The notes beneath the pieces were generated by a model that saw only the letters and a list, made by a program, of their open reading frames with translations, did not search any database and had not been told where the DNA came from. This document shows positions 8,517 through 16,395 of a stretch of DNA of 64,000 nt, in pieces. Position 1 is the stretch's first letter; every line of letters begins with the position of its first letter. Made by a program: the position numbers and the translations under genes. This DNA comes from Bacteroidales bacterium (GTDB lineage Bacteria; Bacteroidota; Bacteroidia; Bacteroidales; UBA10428). The stretch spans positions 1 to 64,000 of the forward strand of contig JAFGSZ010000099.1 of NCBI GenBank assembly GCA_016934395.1, written 5' to 3'.

Positions 8517-9115
8517 GATTCTTGAATTAAATTTTAGAAATTAGGAATTGATTTCATTTTCTGAAAAATAAGTAATTTTTCAAACAGTTATAAATTTAAC
8601 ATATATCAATTTTAAAACAGACATTATTAAATTAAGGGTATTTTAGTTGTAATTATATTTTTTTAAAAAGTTTAAATTATCAGAATTCTGACTATTTAAT
8701 AAATATATCGCCATTATAATTACTCTTTCAGTCCTATGGCAATGAAAAAAAAACCTGTGAAGAGGAGGCGGCACCTGATCTTCTTGACATCCTTTTGGGC
8801 TATGTAAACACAAATAATACATTAATCTTTTTATACAATAGCAACGAATCAGTAGTAAAAGAATTTTTTTAATAACACAATTTACCTTTCAATTATATAC
8901 TTGTAATGAAGCAACCAAAAGTTAACCATTATTATATAAGGTAATTACCATTTCTAATAATCCCGATAGGAATTTATTCTCTGTCGCTGTCGTCTTTCAA
9001 TATCTTTAGTTCTAATAAAAATGAAGACTAACAAATAACCGACCAATTTTCTTGGATATTTATAGAAATTTCGCATTATTGCTATATCGTATAATCAACT
9101 TAACCGATATAATCC
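8517..9115. other. 599-base divergent intergenic region
   Basis: This AT-rich region lies between the two divergently transcribed glycoside hydrolase genes and must hold both promoters, but no clear TAnnTTTG/TTTG pair stands out. Rightward from 8720 one frame is open for about 50 codons up to TAA at 8869, without a start codon. A second frame encodes a 23-residue Lys/Arg-rich peptide from ATG 8735. Both look like decayed sequence or chance. Confidence 0.4.
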
Positions 9116-11101
9116 ATGAAAATAAAAATTCTGTCCTGTATACTCACATTCTTATCTTTTACTGCGCTTAATGCCCAGAAACAATGGTGGCTGGATGAAC
9201 CCGTAAGGCTGTTGCAAACCAACCTGCCCATGCACCTGGTGCCTGAATACGACCCGGAACAACTGGTTGAAGAGGTAATACAATCGGGTGCAAACACCTG
9301 GCTGTTTAATGTAGGAGGTATCTATGCGTATTATCCTACAAAGCTTGATTTTCAAACTATCAACCCTTATATGGAGCCCAATCGTGATTTTGCCGGTGAG
9401 CTGATCAGCCTGGCCAGGAAAAACAATATCCGGGTTATTGGCAGGTTTGATTTCAGCCGGTTTCCTTCGGCTGTGGCCAAAGAGCATCCCAACTGGACAT
9501 TCAGAAAACCCAACGGTGAAACCATTCAATTTAATGACCTGGTTACAGCTTGTCTTTTTACCGATTATTATCAGGAATATGCTATTAAAGTGGTTGAAGA
9601 GGGTATGTCACAGTATAATCTGGACGGTATCCTGATCAACTGGTGGGGAAACCATGCCGTGAACAGCTATATTGGCGTATCCAACGGAGTGTGCCATTGT
9701 GAGACCTGCAAAAAAAAGTGGGCAGAGGTTTCTGACAATCCATTGCCCCTGGAAGCTACTCCCGAATATGATGTATGGCAAAGTAAGGTAAAAGGTGAAC
9801 TGGAACACAGAATCCAGAAAATGGTGGATCAATACAATACAAATTGCGCACTGATTCTTTATCACCAGACAGGGAACCGGGAAACCCTGGAAGGATTTAC
9901 CACCGAAACCAAAACAGGTCCGCTGACTAACGAATGGTGGCTTTACCAATCGTCTTATTATGTGAATATGTACCGCAATTCATACCCGGATAAGGGGGAA
10001 TTTAATACTGTGGTGAATTTTCTGAACATGAATTACAGGTTTGCTCCCCATCGATTTATGGTTAACCAGACCCGGATGCTGCAAAGCATGGCGCACGGCA
10101 CCTTTCCATCCTTTTACATGATTGGAATGCCCAGCCAGTTTGATACTACCGGTGCAGCGGCCATTTATTATCCTTTTGAAGTGCATAAAAAATATGAACA
10201 GTATTTTGTACACCAGGAATCGGTAGCTGAAATTGTGCTTATCGACGACAATCTTTCCGAAAATATGAGAGGAATGATCAACATCCTTTCTGAATCGCAT
10301 ATACCCTTTAAAATTATTATGGAAGATAAGTTTGATGAACATTTGGAAGATACCCGGTTATTTATTGCCTTTGGTGAAATTCCCCGAAGTTTAAGGGAAG
10401 CTGTAATTCGCGGCAAAAACCTGTTAGTAATCGGAAATTATCCTCCCTGTCTGGTAAAAGATGAGGTGGTGGGACAGATATCAGCAAAAGAACTTCTGAG
10501 GAGTTACTGGGCAATAAACAACAGTGATATTTTTCCGGAAACTTCAAAACGGAAATTCATTTACAATACCAGCGATTATACCGAACTAAAACCCGATACT
10601 TCTGCTCCTGTATTGCTTTCTCCTCCCGCCATGTCGGCTCCCCCGGAACTTGCAGGTAATGGCATAACAATTTCCAATAAACCCGGCCTGGTAATCCGTA
10701 AATTCGGAGAAGGTACGTTAGCTTACATTCCCTGGAATATAACAGCCATGTATAACGAGCAGGCTTCTTCAAGTATAGAACTGTTGTTGAATGAACTTAC
10801 AGACTATTTACTCGAAGATAGCAGGCAGGTGATCACCGATGCCCATCCCCTGGTGGAAATTTCGCTAATGAAAAACACAGACAAAAATGTGTTATTGCTG
10901 CACATGATCAATAACACCGGGCAACTTCACGGCAGTCATAGTCAATTGATCCCGCTTGTGGACATGAATTTTAATATACGGGGTGAATTTAAGAAAGTAT
11001 ATACGGCCGAGGGTACTATGCTGAAATCGGAGATTAAGAACGGGTATACAAATTTTACTGTAAAACGGCTGGAGGCATATGAGTTGGTGGTGATGGAGTA
11101 G
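9116..11101 (+). CDS. secreted putative glycoside hydrolase (GHL6-type barrel with beta-galactosidase-trimerisation-like domain)
   Basis: A 661-residue protein with a signal peptide ending in LNA at about residue 20. The first 330 or so residues resemble the hypothetical glycosyl hydrolase 6 (GHL6) barrel: RLLQTNLPMH near the start, GANTWLFNVGGIYAYYPT, then NIRVIGRFDFSRF and a later LDGILINWWG segment. Residues about 380-480 look like the glutamine-amidotransferase-like domain often joined to beta-galactosidase-type barrels. A beta-rich tail follows. A CHCETC cluster near residue 195 resembles the cysteine-rich patch of this superfamily. Catalytic residues cannot be fixed from sequence alone. 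It is divergent from the GH1 gene and may act on related glycans. Confidence 0.7.
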   Translation: MKIKILSCILTFLSFTALNAQKQWWLDEPVRLLQTNLPMHLVPEYDPEQLVEEVIQSGANTWLFNVGGIYAYYPTKLDFQTINPYMEPNRDFAGELISLARKNNIRVIGRFDFSRFPSAVAKEHPNWTFRKPNGETIQFNDLVTACLFTDYYQEYAIKVVEEGMSQYNLDGILINWWGNHAVNSYIGVSNGVCHCETCKKKWAEVSDNPLPLEATPEYDVWQSKVKGELEHRIQKMVDQYNTNCALILYHQTGNRETLEGFTTETKTGPLTNEWWLYQSSYYVNMYRNSYPDKGEFNTVVNFLNMNYRFAPHRFMVNQTRMLQSMAHGTFPSFYMIGMPSQFDTTGAAAIYYPFEVHKKYEQYFVHQESVAEIVLIDDNLSENMRGMINILSESHIPFKIIMEDKFDEHLEDTRLFIAFGEIPRSLREAVIRGKNLLVIGNYPPCLVKDEVVGQISAKELLRSYWAINNSDIFPETSKRKFIYNTSDYTELKPDTSAPVLLSPPAMSAPPELAGNGITISNKPGLVIRKFGEGTLAYIPWNITAMYNEQASSSIELLLNELTDYLLEDSRQVITDAHPLVEISLMKNTDKNVLLLHMINNTGQLHGSHSQLIPLVDMNFNIRGEFKKVYTAEGTMLKSEIKNGYTNFTVKRLEAYELVVME

Positions 11102-11246
11102 GGGGGATTGACCCTTCCTTTGTGATTATAAGAGTATGATGCAAATTTGACGGTCTGGAGGGACTTACCGATTAAGTATCAGTAATTCATTCTTCATAAC
11201 AGACCCTAAACCGGCATAAGCTTCTCGTCCCGTTTTGTTGTAAACG

Positions 11247-11277
11247 AAAAATCCCAAACCACTACTGTGATTTGGGA
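11247..11277 (-). terminator. intrinsic terminator of the tRNA-Asp transcript
   Basis: On the minus strand, TCCCAAA-T-CAC-AGTA-GTG-G-TTTGGGA forms a stem with a stacked inner pairing, followed by TTTTT. It lies 8 bases beyond the encoded CCA end of tRNA-Asp. Confidence 0.8.
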
Positions 11278-11284
11278 CCTTCCC

Positions 11285-11362
11285 TGGCGGTCTGGACGGG
11301 ACTCGAACCCGCGACCCCATGCGTGACAGGCATGTATTCTAACCAGGCTGAACTACCAGACC
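11285..11362 (-). tRNA. tRNA-Asp (anticodon GTC)
   Basis: Read on the minus strand, the acceptor stem GGTCTGG pairs with CCAGACC. It is followed by discriminator G and an encoded CCA. The D arm contains AGCCTGGTTAGA, the anticodon stem CATGC/GCATG closes the loop CTGTCAC with anticodon GTC, and the T loop is GGTTCGAGTCC. All four arms fold normally. Transcription runs from the promoter at 11517-11548 through a broken tRNA-Asp copy to this gene and then to the terminator at 11247-11277. A second -7-like box (TAAATTTG, 11396-11403) lies 33 bases upstream and could serve this gene directly. Confidence 0.96.
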
Positions 11363-11395
11363 GTAATATTTTTAATAAACAATAAAGAACCTTTT

Positions 11396-11403
11396 CAAAT
11401 TTA
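11396..11403 (-). promoter_or_regulatory. possible second promoter for tRNA-Asp
   Basis: TAAATTTG on the minus strand matches the -7 consensus TAnnTTTG and ends 33 bases before the tRNA-Asp 5' end. No good -33 TTTG lies at the right distance, so its use is uncertain. Confidence 0.35.
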
Positions 11404-11423
11404 TTGGTCTGAACCAGCGACCC

Positions 11424-11440
11424 TCCCGCCACGGGCGGGA
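11424..11440. repeat. palindrome TCCCGCC-acg-GGCGGGA
   Basis: A 7-bp perfect stem with a 3-base loop, inside the broken tRNA-Asp. GC-rich in an AT-rich setting, and directly followed by the next palindrome. Confidence 0.8.
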
Positions 11441-11458
11441 TCCCGATAGCAATCGGGA
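11441..11458. repeat. palindrome TCCCGAT-agca-ATCGGGA
   Basis: A 7-bp perfect stem with a 4-base loop, abutting the previous palindrome. Short palindromes of this kind are, from memory, dispersed in some Bacteroidota genomes. This is the only full copy I see in the window. Confidence 0.75.
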
Positions 11459-11472
11459 CTAACCAAGCTAAA

Positions 11473-11492
11473 CCTGTCTGCCGACAGGCAGG
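11473..11492. repeat. palindrome CCTGTC-tgcc-GACAGG with a trailing CAGG
   Basis: A 6-bp perfect stem with an alternative pairing through the trailing CAGG. It is placed between the acceptor strand and the D arm of the broken tRNA-Asp. Confidence 0.75.
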
Positions 11493-11516
11493 CTATCAGA
11501 CCTTTTTAAAGCGTTG

Positions 11517-11548
11517 CAAAAATAGTGTTATATTTTTGGTAAACCAAA
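11517..11548 (-). promoter_or_regulatory. promoter of the tRNA-Asp transcription unit
   Basis: The minus strand has a -33 TTTG, a spacer of 20 bases, and a -7 box TATTTTTG followed by C. This fits the Bacteroidota housekeeping consensus (TTTG, about 19-21 bases, TAnnTTTG) very well. It lies just outside the rsmD stop codon and points at the broken and intact tRNA-Asp genes. Confidence 0.7.
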
Positions 11549-11565
11549 TATTAAATTGAAAAAAA

Positions 11566-12105
11566 TTATAAATTTTTCCTGAAAAAACTGAAATGTACAC
11601 TTCCGTATTTCCGGAGTTCAAAAAAATGCTGATGTTTCTCAAAAGAATAGTTGCCGGAATGTTCAAGAATAAACAATCCCTCTTCTTTAAGTAAAGTATA
11701 ATCGAATATCAGATCGGGAAGCAGCGGGATATTCTTATTATCATAAGGAGGATCCGCAAAAATCAGATCATATGTTTTTTTGCATTTTTTTAAATATTTA
11801 AAAACATCGGCATGGATAATCCGGATAGCATGAAAACCCAATTCCTTAACAATTTTCCTAATAAATAAAAACGTCCTGTAATTCAATTCAATTGTATCCA
11901 CACGTGTTGCACCACGCGAAGCAAATTCAAAACTTATGCTGCCGGTACCTGAAAACAGGTCAAGTACAGTAAGGTTTTCAAAATCAACGTAATTTGCCAG
12001 AATATTAAACAGGTTTTCTTTTGCAAAGTCGGTAGTAGGGCGTGCATGAAAATTTTTGGGAACAGGAATTCTTTTACCTTTATATTGTCCGCTTATAATT
12101 CGCAA
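11566..12105 (-). CDS. rsmD: 16S rRNA (guanine966-N2)-methyltransferase RsmD
   Basis: A 179-residue class I methyltransferase that modifies G966 of 16S rRNA during small-subunit assembly. The N-terminus, MRIISGQYKGKRI, is the RsmD hallmark. The AdoMet site follows as VLDLFSGTGSISFEFASRGA (about residues 46-65), and the catalytic ADPPYDNK motif lies near residue 117. Length is normal. Its start overlaps the end of the DUF3822 gene by 13 bases, so the two are translated from one message; this pairing is common in Bacteroidota. Confidence 0.95.
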   Translation of the reverse strand: MRIISGQYKGKRIPVPKNFHARPTTDFAKENLFNILANYVDFENLTVLDLFSGTGSISFEFASRGATRVDTIELNYRTFLFIRKIVKELGFHAIRIIHADVFKYLKKCKKTYDLIFADPPYDNKNIPLLPDLIFDYTLLKEEGLFILEHSGNYSFEKHQHFFELRKYGSVHFSFFRKNL

Positions 12106-12947
12106 CTATACAGGTTTATTAGGTTAATGAAGGTATGTTTCTTAAAATGGTCAAGCGCTTTAGCGAAAATAAATTTTGAATTTGGTATATTATAAAAGAT
12201 ATATGGAAGATATTTTTTTATAGCCGCGAAATATACTGAATGGCTGCATTCTTCACCGGAAAGATAAACCGCTGTTTTTTCGGATTCAATACTCAATTGC
12301 TTACAAACATAAAGAATAAAATACAGCAGGTCGTTTTCATCCTGGTAAGAAAAAGTATTGTACAAATTGAGACTTCCTGAACAGATTACAGCAATATCGA
12401 AAAAATCCTTGTTCAGGTTAATGTAAACTTCATTTTCTTTCGAAGATTTTTCCCGGGTATAAATGCCATTAATAATGGGCGTGGCCTGATGGTAGAAATG
12501 TACTTTTTGGAATTTATTGTACAGTTCATTTGCCACGTAATTGGGAATAGTAAACACATTATATGCATCGATGGCATAAATATAATTATAATGTATTTCA
12601 TCAAGCTCATCAATACTGTGATTAAATTCGAAGTAGGATCTCAGGTCTTTTTCATTAAAATAGGCAGAGGGCACTAATGTAGACTTTTGCGAGGAAAAGA
12701 TTACACCGGTTCTATTATAATTCTGCTGCAGAAGATCATCCTTTTCCAATAAGTCCTCAATTTTTGAGGTAAGGTCTTCCACCAAATGAACATTTTGAAA
12801 ACTATATTTACGAAATGCCAGGAATAACAGGTGTTCTGTGTCAAGTATAAAAAAGGAAAATCCATTCAGGTCAACCTGAATGGATAAATACTTTTGATTT
12901 AATTTCTGTTGGGTAATACTTTTTTCAACGAGATTAATATCAGGCAT
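12093..12947 (-). CDS. DUF3822 family protein
   Basis: A 284-residue soluble protein that overlaps rsmD by 13 bases at its end. The position beside rsmD and the overall pattern fit DUF3822, a Bacteroidota family. The pattern is an N-terminal half with LSIQVDLNGFSFFILD and a second half with EVYINLNKDFFDIAVICSG. The two similar halves suggest an actin-like (ASKHA-type) fold, as proposed for such families, but no ATP-site motif is convincing. It is cytoplasmic and has no signal peptide. Its role may relate to ribosome assembly through rsmD; that is inference from context only. Confidence 0.85.
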   Translation of the reverse strand: MPDINLVEKSITQQKLNQKYLSIQVDLNGFSFFILDTEHLLFLAFRKYSFQNVHLVEDLTSKIEDLLEKDDLLQQNYNRTGVIFSSQKSTLVPSAYFNEKDLRSYFEFNHSIDELDEIHYNYIYAIDAYNVFTIPNYVANELYNKFQKVHFYHQATPIINGIYTREKSSKENEVYINLNKDFFDIAVICSGSLNLYNTFSYQDENDLLYFILYVCKQLSIESEKTAVYLSGEECSHSVYFAAIKKYLPYIFYNIPNSKFIFAKALDHFKKHTFINLINLYSCEL

Positions 12948-12955
12948 ACATCCTT

Positions 12956-13582
12956 TTATTTCTCCCAGTTACCTGCATTATTGGTTGCTTCGGTAAGCGA
13001 TCCTACTTTTATACCAGGGAACTTGGTGATTTTAACTTTTTCATCTTTATAATTGATCACCAGTTGTTTATTAAGTCCGGCAAACAGGGTATCAAATAAA
13101 GCATATGCTTCAAATACCTGCACTGTTACCTTAGATCCGGTTTCCAGTGAACCGGCACCCAAACCAAATACGGAGTTGTTGGTATAGGGTATATATTTTA
13201 TATTATCAATCGGATAATCTTTATGAAATAAGGAATCTTTAACACTTTGTTTGGTAATTCTGATTCGAATTAATCCGTTTTTCAAACCTTGTTCAAAAGT
13301 GTAGGCATCCGGGTCCCATCCAGCAAGGTGCCGGATATTTTCTATATTGAAAGAATCGTTTTTCACAAAGGCAATAAGAGTATCAAAGTCACCAGTATAT
13401 TTTCCGTATTTATCTTTATAAGCAACCTGAATTTTCCGAATATCTTTTAACTTTTCAATTGTTGCATATTCACGCTCTGAACGTTCCTTATTAAACCGTA
13501 TAGGCTTCATTATACTTTCAACGATTAAATATCCTAATATTACAATAGCAACTGCCAATATAATTTGAAATGCTGTTTTCAT
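12956..13582 (-). CDS. membrane-anchored conserved hypothetical protein
   Basis: A 208-residue protein with one N-terminal membrane segment (about residues 5-22) and a charged helix after it (NKERSEREYATIEKLKDIRKIQVAY, in parts). The helix-then-strand start (IRKIQVAYKDKYGKYTGDFDTL) looks like a pilin-like N-terminal layout or a signal-anchored periplasmic protein, but no prepilin cleavage site is clear. The gene ends 8 bases before the DUF3822 gene, so it heads the DUF3822-rsmD operon. I do not recognise a named family. Confidence 0.7.
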   Translation of the reverse strand: MKTAFQIILAVAIVILGYLIVESIMKPIRFNKERSEREYATIEKLKDIRKIQVAYKDKYGKYTGDFDTLIAFVKNDSFNIENIRHLAGWDPDAYTFEQGLKNGLIRIRITKQSVKDSLFHKDYPIDNIKYIPYTNNSVFGLGAGSLETGSKVTVQVFEAYALFDTLFAGLNKQLVINYKDEKVKITKFPGIKVGSLTEATNNAGNWEK

Positions 13583-13667
13583 GATGTATTCTTTGAATTT
13601 TGTTTGCCTGCGAATTTAAAAAAAAAAATTGATTATAAATTCTATCTTTATAATTAATTCCTATCAA

Positions 13668-15080
13668 ATGTTAAAAACTCACTTAAGCAACAAAATTACA
13701 GAGGCATTGGATCATCCTCCAACAATGAGTCAGAAGGAATTGATAGGCAAATTGTCTTCTTTTATTATCAATTCTGAAAAAGAAGAAATTTTTCTTATAA
13801 AAGGGTACGCCGGCACCGGAAAAACGAGTACAATAAGTGCTTTGGTGAAGGTGTTTGATAAAACAGGACAAAAGTCTGTTCTTCTTGCACCAACCGGAAG
13901 AGCTGCAAAAGTGCTGGCATCTTATTCCGGAAAAAATGCAAATACCATACACAAAAAAATATACAGGCAACGATCTTCTAAAGACGGAATGGGTGTATTT
14001 ACGCTTGATAAAAATCTGCATACGAACACCTTATTTATTGTTGATGAAGCATCTATGATTGCCAATACATCAAGAGAAAATACAATTTTCGGATCGGGTC
14101 GTTTGCTTGATGATTTAATACAATATATATATAACGGAAAAGGGTGCCGGATGGTACTAATAGGTGATACAGCCCAACTGCCTCCCGTGGGAATACCGCT
14201 TAGTCCTGCTCTAGAAATACCAAACCTTGAGTTATACGGTAAGGCTTTAACAGAAGTATTTCTTTCAGATATTGTGAGGCAATCTGCCGAATCGGGAATA
14301 TTATCTAATGCCACCCGGTTGCGGGAACTGGTATCCAACAATATAGATCAGGTTCCTCAATTTGCTTTATACGACTTTAGCGATATTGTTGACATAAAAG
14401 GAGATGACTTGCTCGAGAAAATATCCGATAGTTATTCAAAACATGGAATAGAAAATACCATAGTAATATGCCGCTCCAATAAAACCGCTAATAAATACAA
14501 TAAAGGGATACGCAACCGGATTTTATTCCGTGAGGAAGAATTAACGCCAGGAGATTTGCTGATGGTTGTAAAAAACAATTATTTCTGGGCATCCGAGAAT
14601 CCCGACCTTGATTTTATTGCCAATGGCGATATTATTGAAGTAAAAAAAATCAGAAGAATTGAAGAAATGTATGGATATCGTTTTGCAGATGTAGTGGTAA
14701 AATTATTGGATTATGATTTAGAACTTGAACTTAAAATTATGCTTAATGTCCTTGATATGGAATCTGCCTCATTAACCATGGAAGATAATAAAAACATGTT
14801 TTATAAGGTACATGAAGACTATACGCAAATCAAACCCAAAAAAAAGCAATTTGAACTGGTAAAAAACAACCCTCATTTTAATGCTTTGCAGGTAAAATTT
14901 GCTTACGCCATTACCTGTCATAAAGCACAAGGGGGACAATGGGCATGCGCCTTTATCGATCAGGGGTATATTACAAAAGAGAGGATAAATATCGAATATC
15001 TCAGATGGTTGTATACCGCTCTTACCAGGGCAACTGAAATGGTATACCTTGTAAATTTTCCCGAAATGATGTTTCAATAA
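13668..15080 (+). CDS. RecD-like ATP-dependent DNA helicase (SF1B)
   Basis: A 470-residue helicase of the AAA_30/UvrD_C_2 type. Walker A is GYAGTGKTSTIS (about residues 46-57), Walker B is LFIVDEASMI, and motif III is LIGDTAQLPPVG. Motif V is ITCHKAQGGQW and motif VI is RWLYTALTRATE near the C-terminus. The protein probably unwinds DNA in repair or recombination. It lacks the nuclease partners RecB/RecC nearby and is shorter than RecD2. The ATG at 13668 is preferred over a TTG at 13629, which would add 13 poorly conserved residues. It diverges from the 12956-13582 gene and converges with yjbQ. Confidence 0.88.
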   Translation: MLKTHLSNKITEALDHPPTMSQKELIGKLSSFIINSEKEEIFLIKGYAGTGKTSTISALVKVFDKTGQKSVLLAPTGRAAKVLASYSGKNANTIHKKIYRQRSSKDGMGVFTLDKNLHTNTLFIVDEASMIANTSRENTIFGSGRLLDDLIQYIYNGKGCRMVLIGDTAQLPPVGIPLSPALEIPNLELYGKALTEVFLSDIVRQSAESGILSNATRLRELVSNNIDQVPQFALYDFSDIVDIKGDDLLEKISDSYSKHGIENTIVICRSNKTANKYNKGIRNRILFREEELTPGDLLMVVKNNYFWASENPDLDFIANGDIIEVKKIRRIEEMYGYRFADVVVKLLDYDLELELKIMLNVLDMESASLTMEDNKNMFYKVHEDYTQIKPKKKQFELVKNNPHFNALQVKFAYAITCHKAQGGQWACAFIDQGYITKERINIEYLRWLYTALTRATEMVYLVNFPEMMFQ

Positions 15081-15108
15081 GGCTCGTGGGGGCTTTTAAA
15101 TAGTAATC

Positions 15109-15525
15109 TTATTCCCCGATAATTTTCACCAGGAGCCGTTTTCTTCTTTTACCATCAAATTCGCCATAAAATATTTGTTCCCAGGGGCCAAAATCGAGCT
15201 TACCTTCAGTGACTGCAACAACCACTTCACGGCCCATTATCGTTCGTTTAAGATGGGCATCTGCATTATCCTCATATCCGTTATGCTGATAATGGGAATA
15301 GGGCTTTTCGGGAGCCAGTTTTTCCAGCCAAATCTCAAAATCGTGATGTAATCCCGATTCATCATCATTAATAAATATACTTGCTGTTATGTGCATGGCA
15401 TTGCACAACAAAAGCCCCTCTTGTATCCCGCTTTCGCGAAGACACTCATTTACCTGGGGTGTAATATTGATCAATTCCCTTCGGGAAGTGGTGTTAAACC
15501 ATAATTCTTTTCGGAATGATTTCAT
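15109..15525 (-). CDS. yjbQ: YjbQ family (UPF0047) secondary thiamine-phosphate synthase-type protein
   Basis: A 138-residue protein of the UPF0047/YjbQ family. Typical elements are the early strand [11 protein letters not shown], the [16 protein letters not shown] stretch and the late [16 protein letters not shown] motif. The His and Asp/Glu residues in HAHL-like segments ([10 protein letters not shown]) are conserved in the family. Escherichia coli YjbQ has weak thiamine-phosphate synthase activity, and the physiological function is not settled. Length is normal. The gene faces the helicase gene with 28 bases between stop codons. Confidence 0.92.
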   Translation of the reverse strand: MKSFRKELWFNTTSRRELINITPQVNECLRESGIQEGLLLCNAMHITASIFINDDESGLHHDFEIWLEKLAPEKPYSHYQHNGYEDNADAHLKRTIMGREVVVAVTEGKLDFGPWEQIFYGEFDGKRRKRLLVKIIGE

Positions 15526-15770
15526 AATTGCAACAGAATTTAATATCCCAAAGTTAAAAAAATGAATTTGGTTTCTATAATCATGAATTTATTTTAGATT
15601 AATTCGAAGTGGAATTTTTTCTTCTCAGGGATAGCAAAGGGGAAATAATTATACAAAGTCGTTAAAAAGATTTTATCCCGGGTGGGTATTCATTTTCCGT
15701 TATTTAGTGATTTGTTTCAGAAATAAATTTTTTATTGATCCATCTGGCGTTATCTGATCAAATGAAATCC

Positions 15771-15845
15771 GGTCCCGTCAGGGACAGGATATCGGTAGCT
15801 AAATGTTTATTCGGATTTAATACGTGCCGTTAGGTACGTGATAAT
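15771..15845 (+). repeat. REP-like unit A (left arm of the transposase unit)
   Basis: The palindrome at 15772-15785, GGTAGC at about 15794-15799 and the palindrome at 15822-15839 form a 75-base unit. It is closely similar to the solo unit at 16912-16987. The second palindrome encodes the last residues of the transposase. Confidence 0.8.
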
Positions 15846-16308
15846 CAATATCTACTGGTTTAAAAACAAAACGGTCATCGTATTCAATGTCGAATTCTTT
15901 TAATAGATCAAGATATTCCTTTATAAAGGTTTTTATTGTATGATGTTCTTTTTGATTTTGGATATACCTGATTATATTTTCTAAGTCGGATTTGGCATAT
16001 GAAAAAGCAGCGTACCCTTCCTGCCAAGAGAATTTGCCACGAATAAAACCCTTATCATTAATCCATTTTGATGAGTTTCCTTTAATATCCTGCATCAGAT
16101 CTGATAATGATTGTGTCGGTCTGAATCCAAAAAGCATATGAATTTGGTCCGGCATACCATTGATAGCTAACAATTTGTGGTTGTTGTTTTGCACTATTCC
16201 GGTGATATATTTATACAATTCGTCTTTCCAGAAATTAAGAATGATTGATTTTCGGTCCCTGACTTCAAAGACTGCCTGGATATGAATCTGGGTGTAGGTG
16301 TTTGCCAT
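15817..16308 (-). CDS. Y1 (IS200/RAYT-type) transposase, HUH motif changed to Q-I-H
   Basis: A 163-residue protein of the single-domain Y1 transposase family. It starts MANTYTQIHIQAVF and has the middle segment PTQSLSDLMQDIKGNSSKWIN followed by FSWQEGYAAFSYAKSDL and IIRYIQNQKEHH. The nicking Tyr should lie in the last helix. The metal-binding HUH motif, normally D-H-x-H here, reads PDQIHML, so the first His is Gln (codon CAA, one base from His). The protein may therefore be inactive or depend on another copy. ATG 16308 is chosen because the 15 codons upstream run through the right-arm palindrome. The C-terminus (HVPNGTY) is encoded by the left-arm palindrome. Confidence 0.85.
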   Translation of the reverse strand: MANTYTQIHIQAVFEVRDRKSIILNFWKDELYKYITGIVQNNNHKLLAINGMPDQIHMLFGFRPTQSLSDLMQDIKGNSSKWINDKGFIRGKFSWQEGYAAFSYAKSDLENIIRYIQNQKEHHTIKTFIKEYLDLLKEFDIEYDDRFVFKPVDIDYHVPNGTY

Positions 16309-16324
16309 AACATTTGTTTTATTT

Positions 16325-16391
16325 CGTCCCTGACAGGACGATTGTTTATTCATATTATTTTGCTACCAATATAAAGTCCCTAAAAGGACTT
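16325..16391 (-). repeat. REP-like unit C (right arm of the transposase unit)
   Basis: The palindromes at 16325-16340 and 16374-16391 flank an AT-rich spacer with GCTACC. It shares the 17-base string TATTTTGCTACCAATAT with the reverse complement of the solo unit at 16912-16987. This places it in opposite orientation to units A and B. Confidence 0.75.
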
Positions 16392-16395
16392 ATAG

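Larger units (their letters stand above)
11406..11502 (-). pseudogene. broken tRNA-Asp copy interrupted by three palindromes
   Basis: The minus strand starts with GGTCTGATAG and ends with TTCAGACC, which matches the ends of the intact tRNA-Asp next door. The D arm is kept as TTTAGCTTGGTTAG and part of the T region as GGGTCGC. The anticodon arm is gone, replaced by two adjacent palindromes (11424-11440 and 11441-11458). A third palindrome (11473-11492) sits between the acceptor stem and the D arm, and about 11 bases of the T arm are missing. It cannot make a tRNA. It lies between the promoter and the real gene, so it is probably still transcribed as a leader. Confidence 0.8.
15771..16391 (-). 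mobile_element. REP-associated tyrosine transposase unit with inverted palindromic arms
   Basis: The transposase gene (15817-16308) is flanked by two arms in inverted orientation. The left arm (15771-15845) has the palindrome GTCCC-gtca-GGGAC, then GGTAGC, then a second palindrome ACGTGCC-gtta-GGTACGT, which overlaps the end of the gene. The right arm (16325-16391) has, from outside in, AAGTCC-ctaaaa-GGACTT, then GCTACC (the complement of GGTAGC), then CGTCC-ctgaca-GGACG just before the start codon. The order palindrome, GGTAGC, AT-rich spacer, palindrome, gene is mirrored on both sides. This fits a RAYT with REP/BIME-like ends; IS200/IS605 elements are the nearest relatives. Confidence 0.75.

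Noticed and set aside
16309-16353. Upstream extension of the transposase gene
   Set aside because: The 15 extra codons run through the right-arm palindrome and the family N-terminus starts at ATG 16308.
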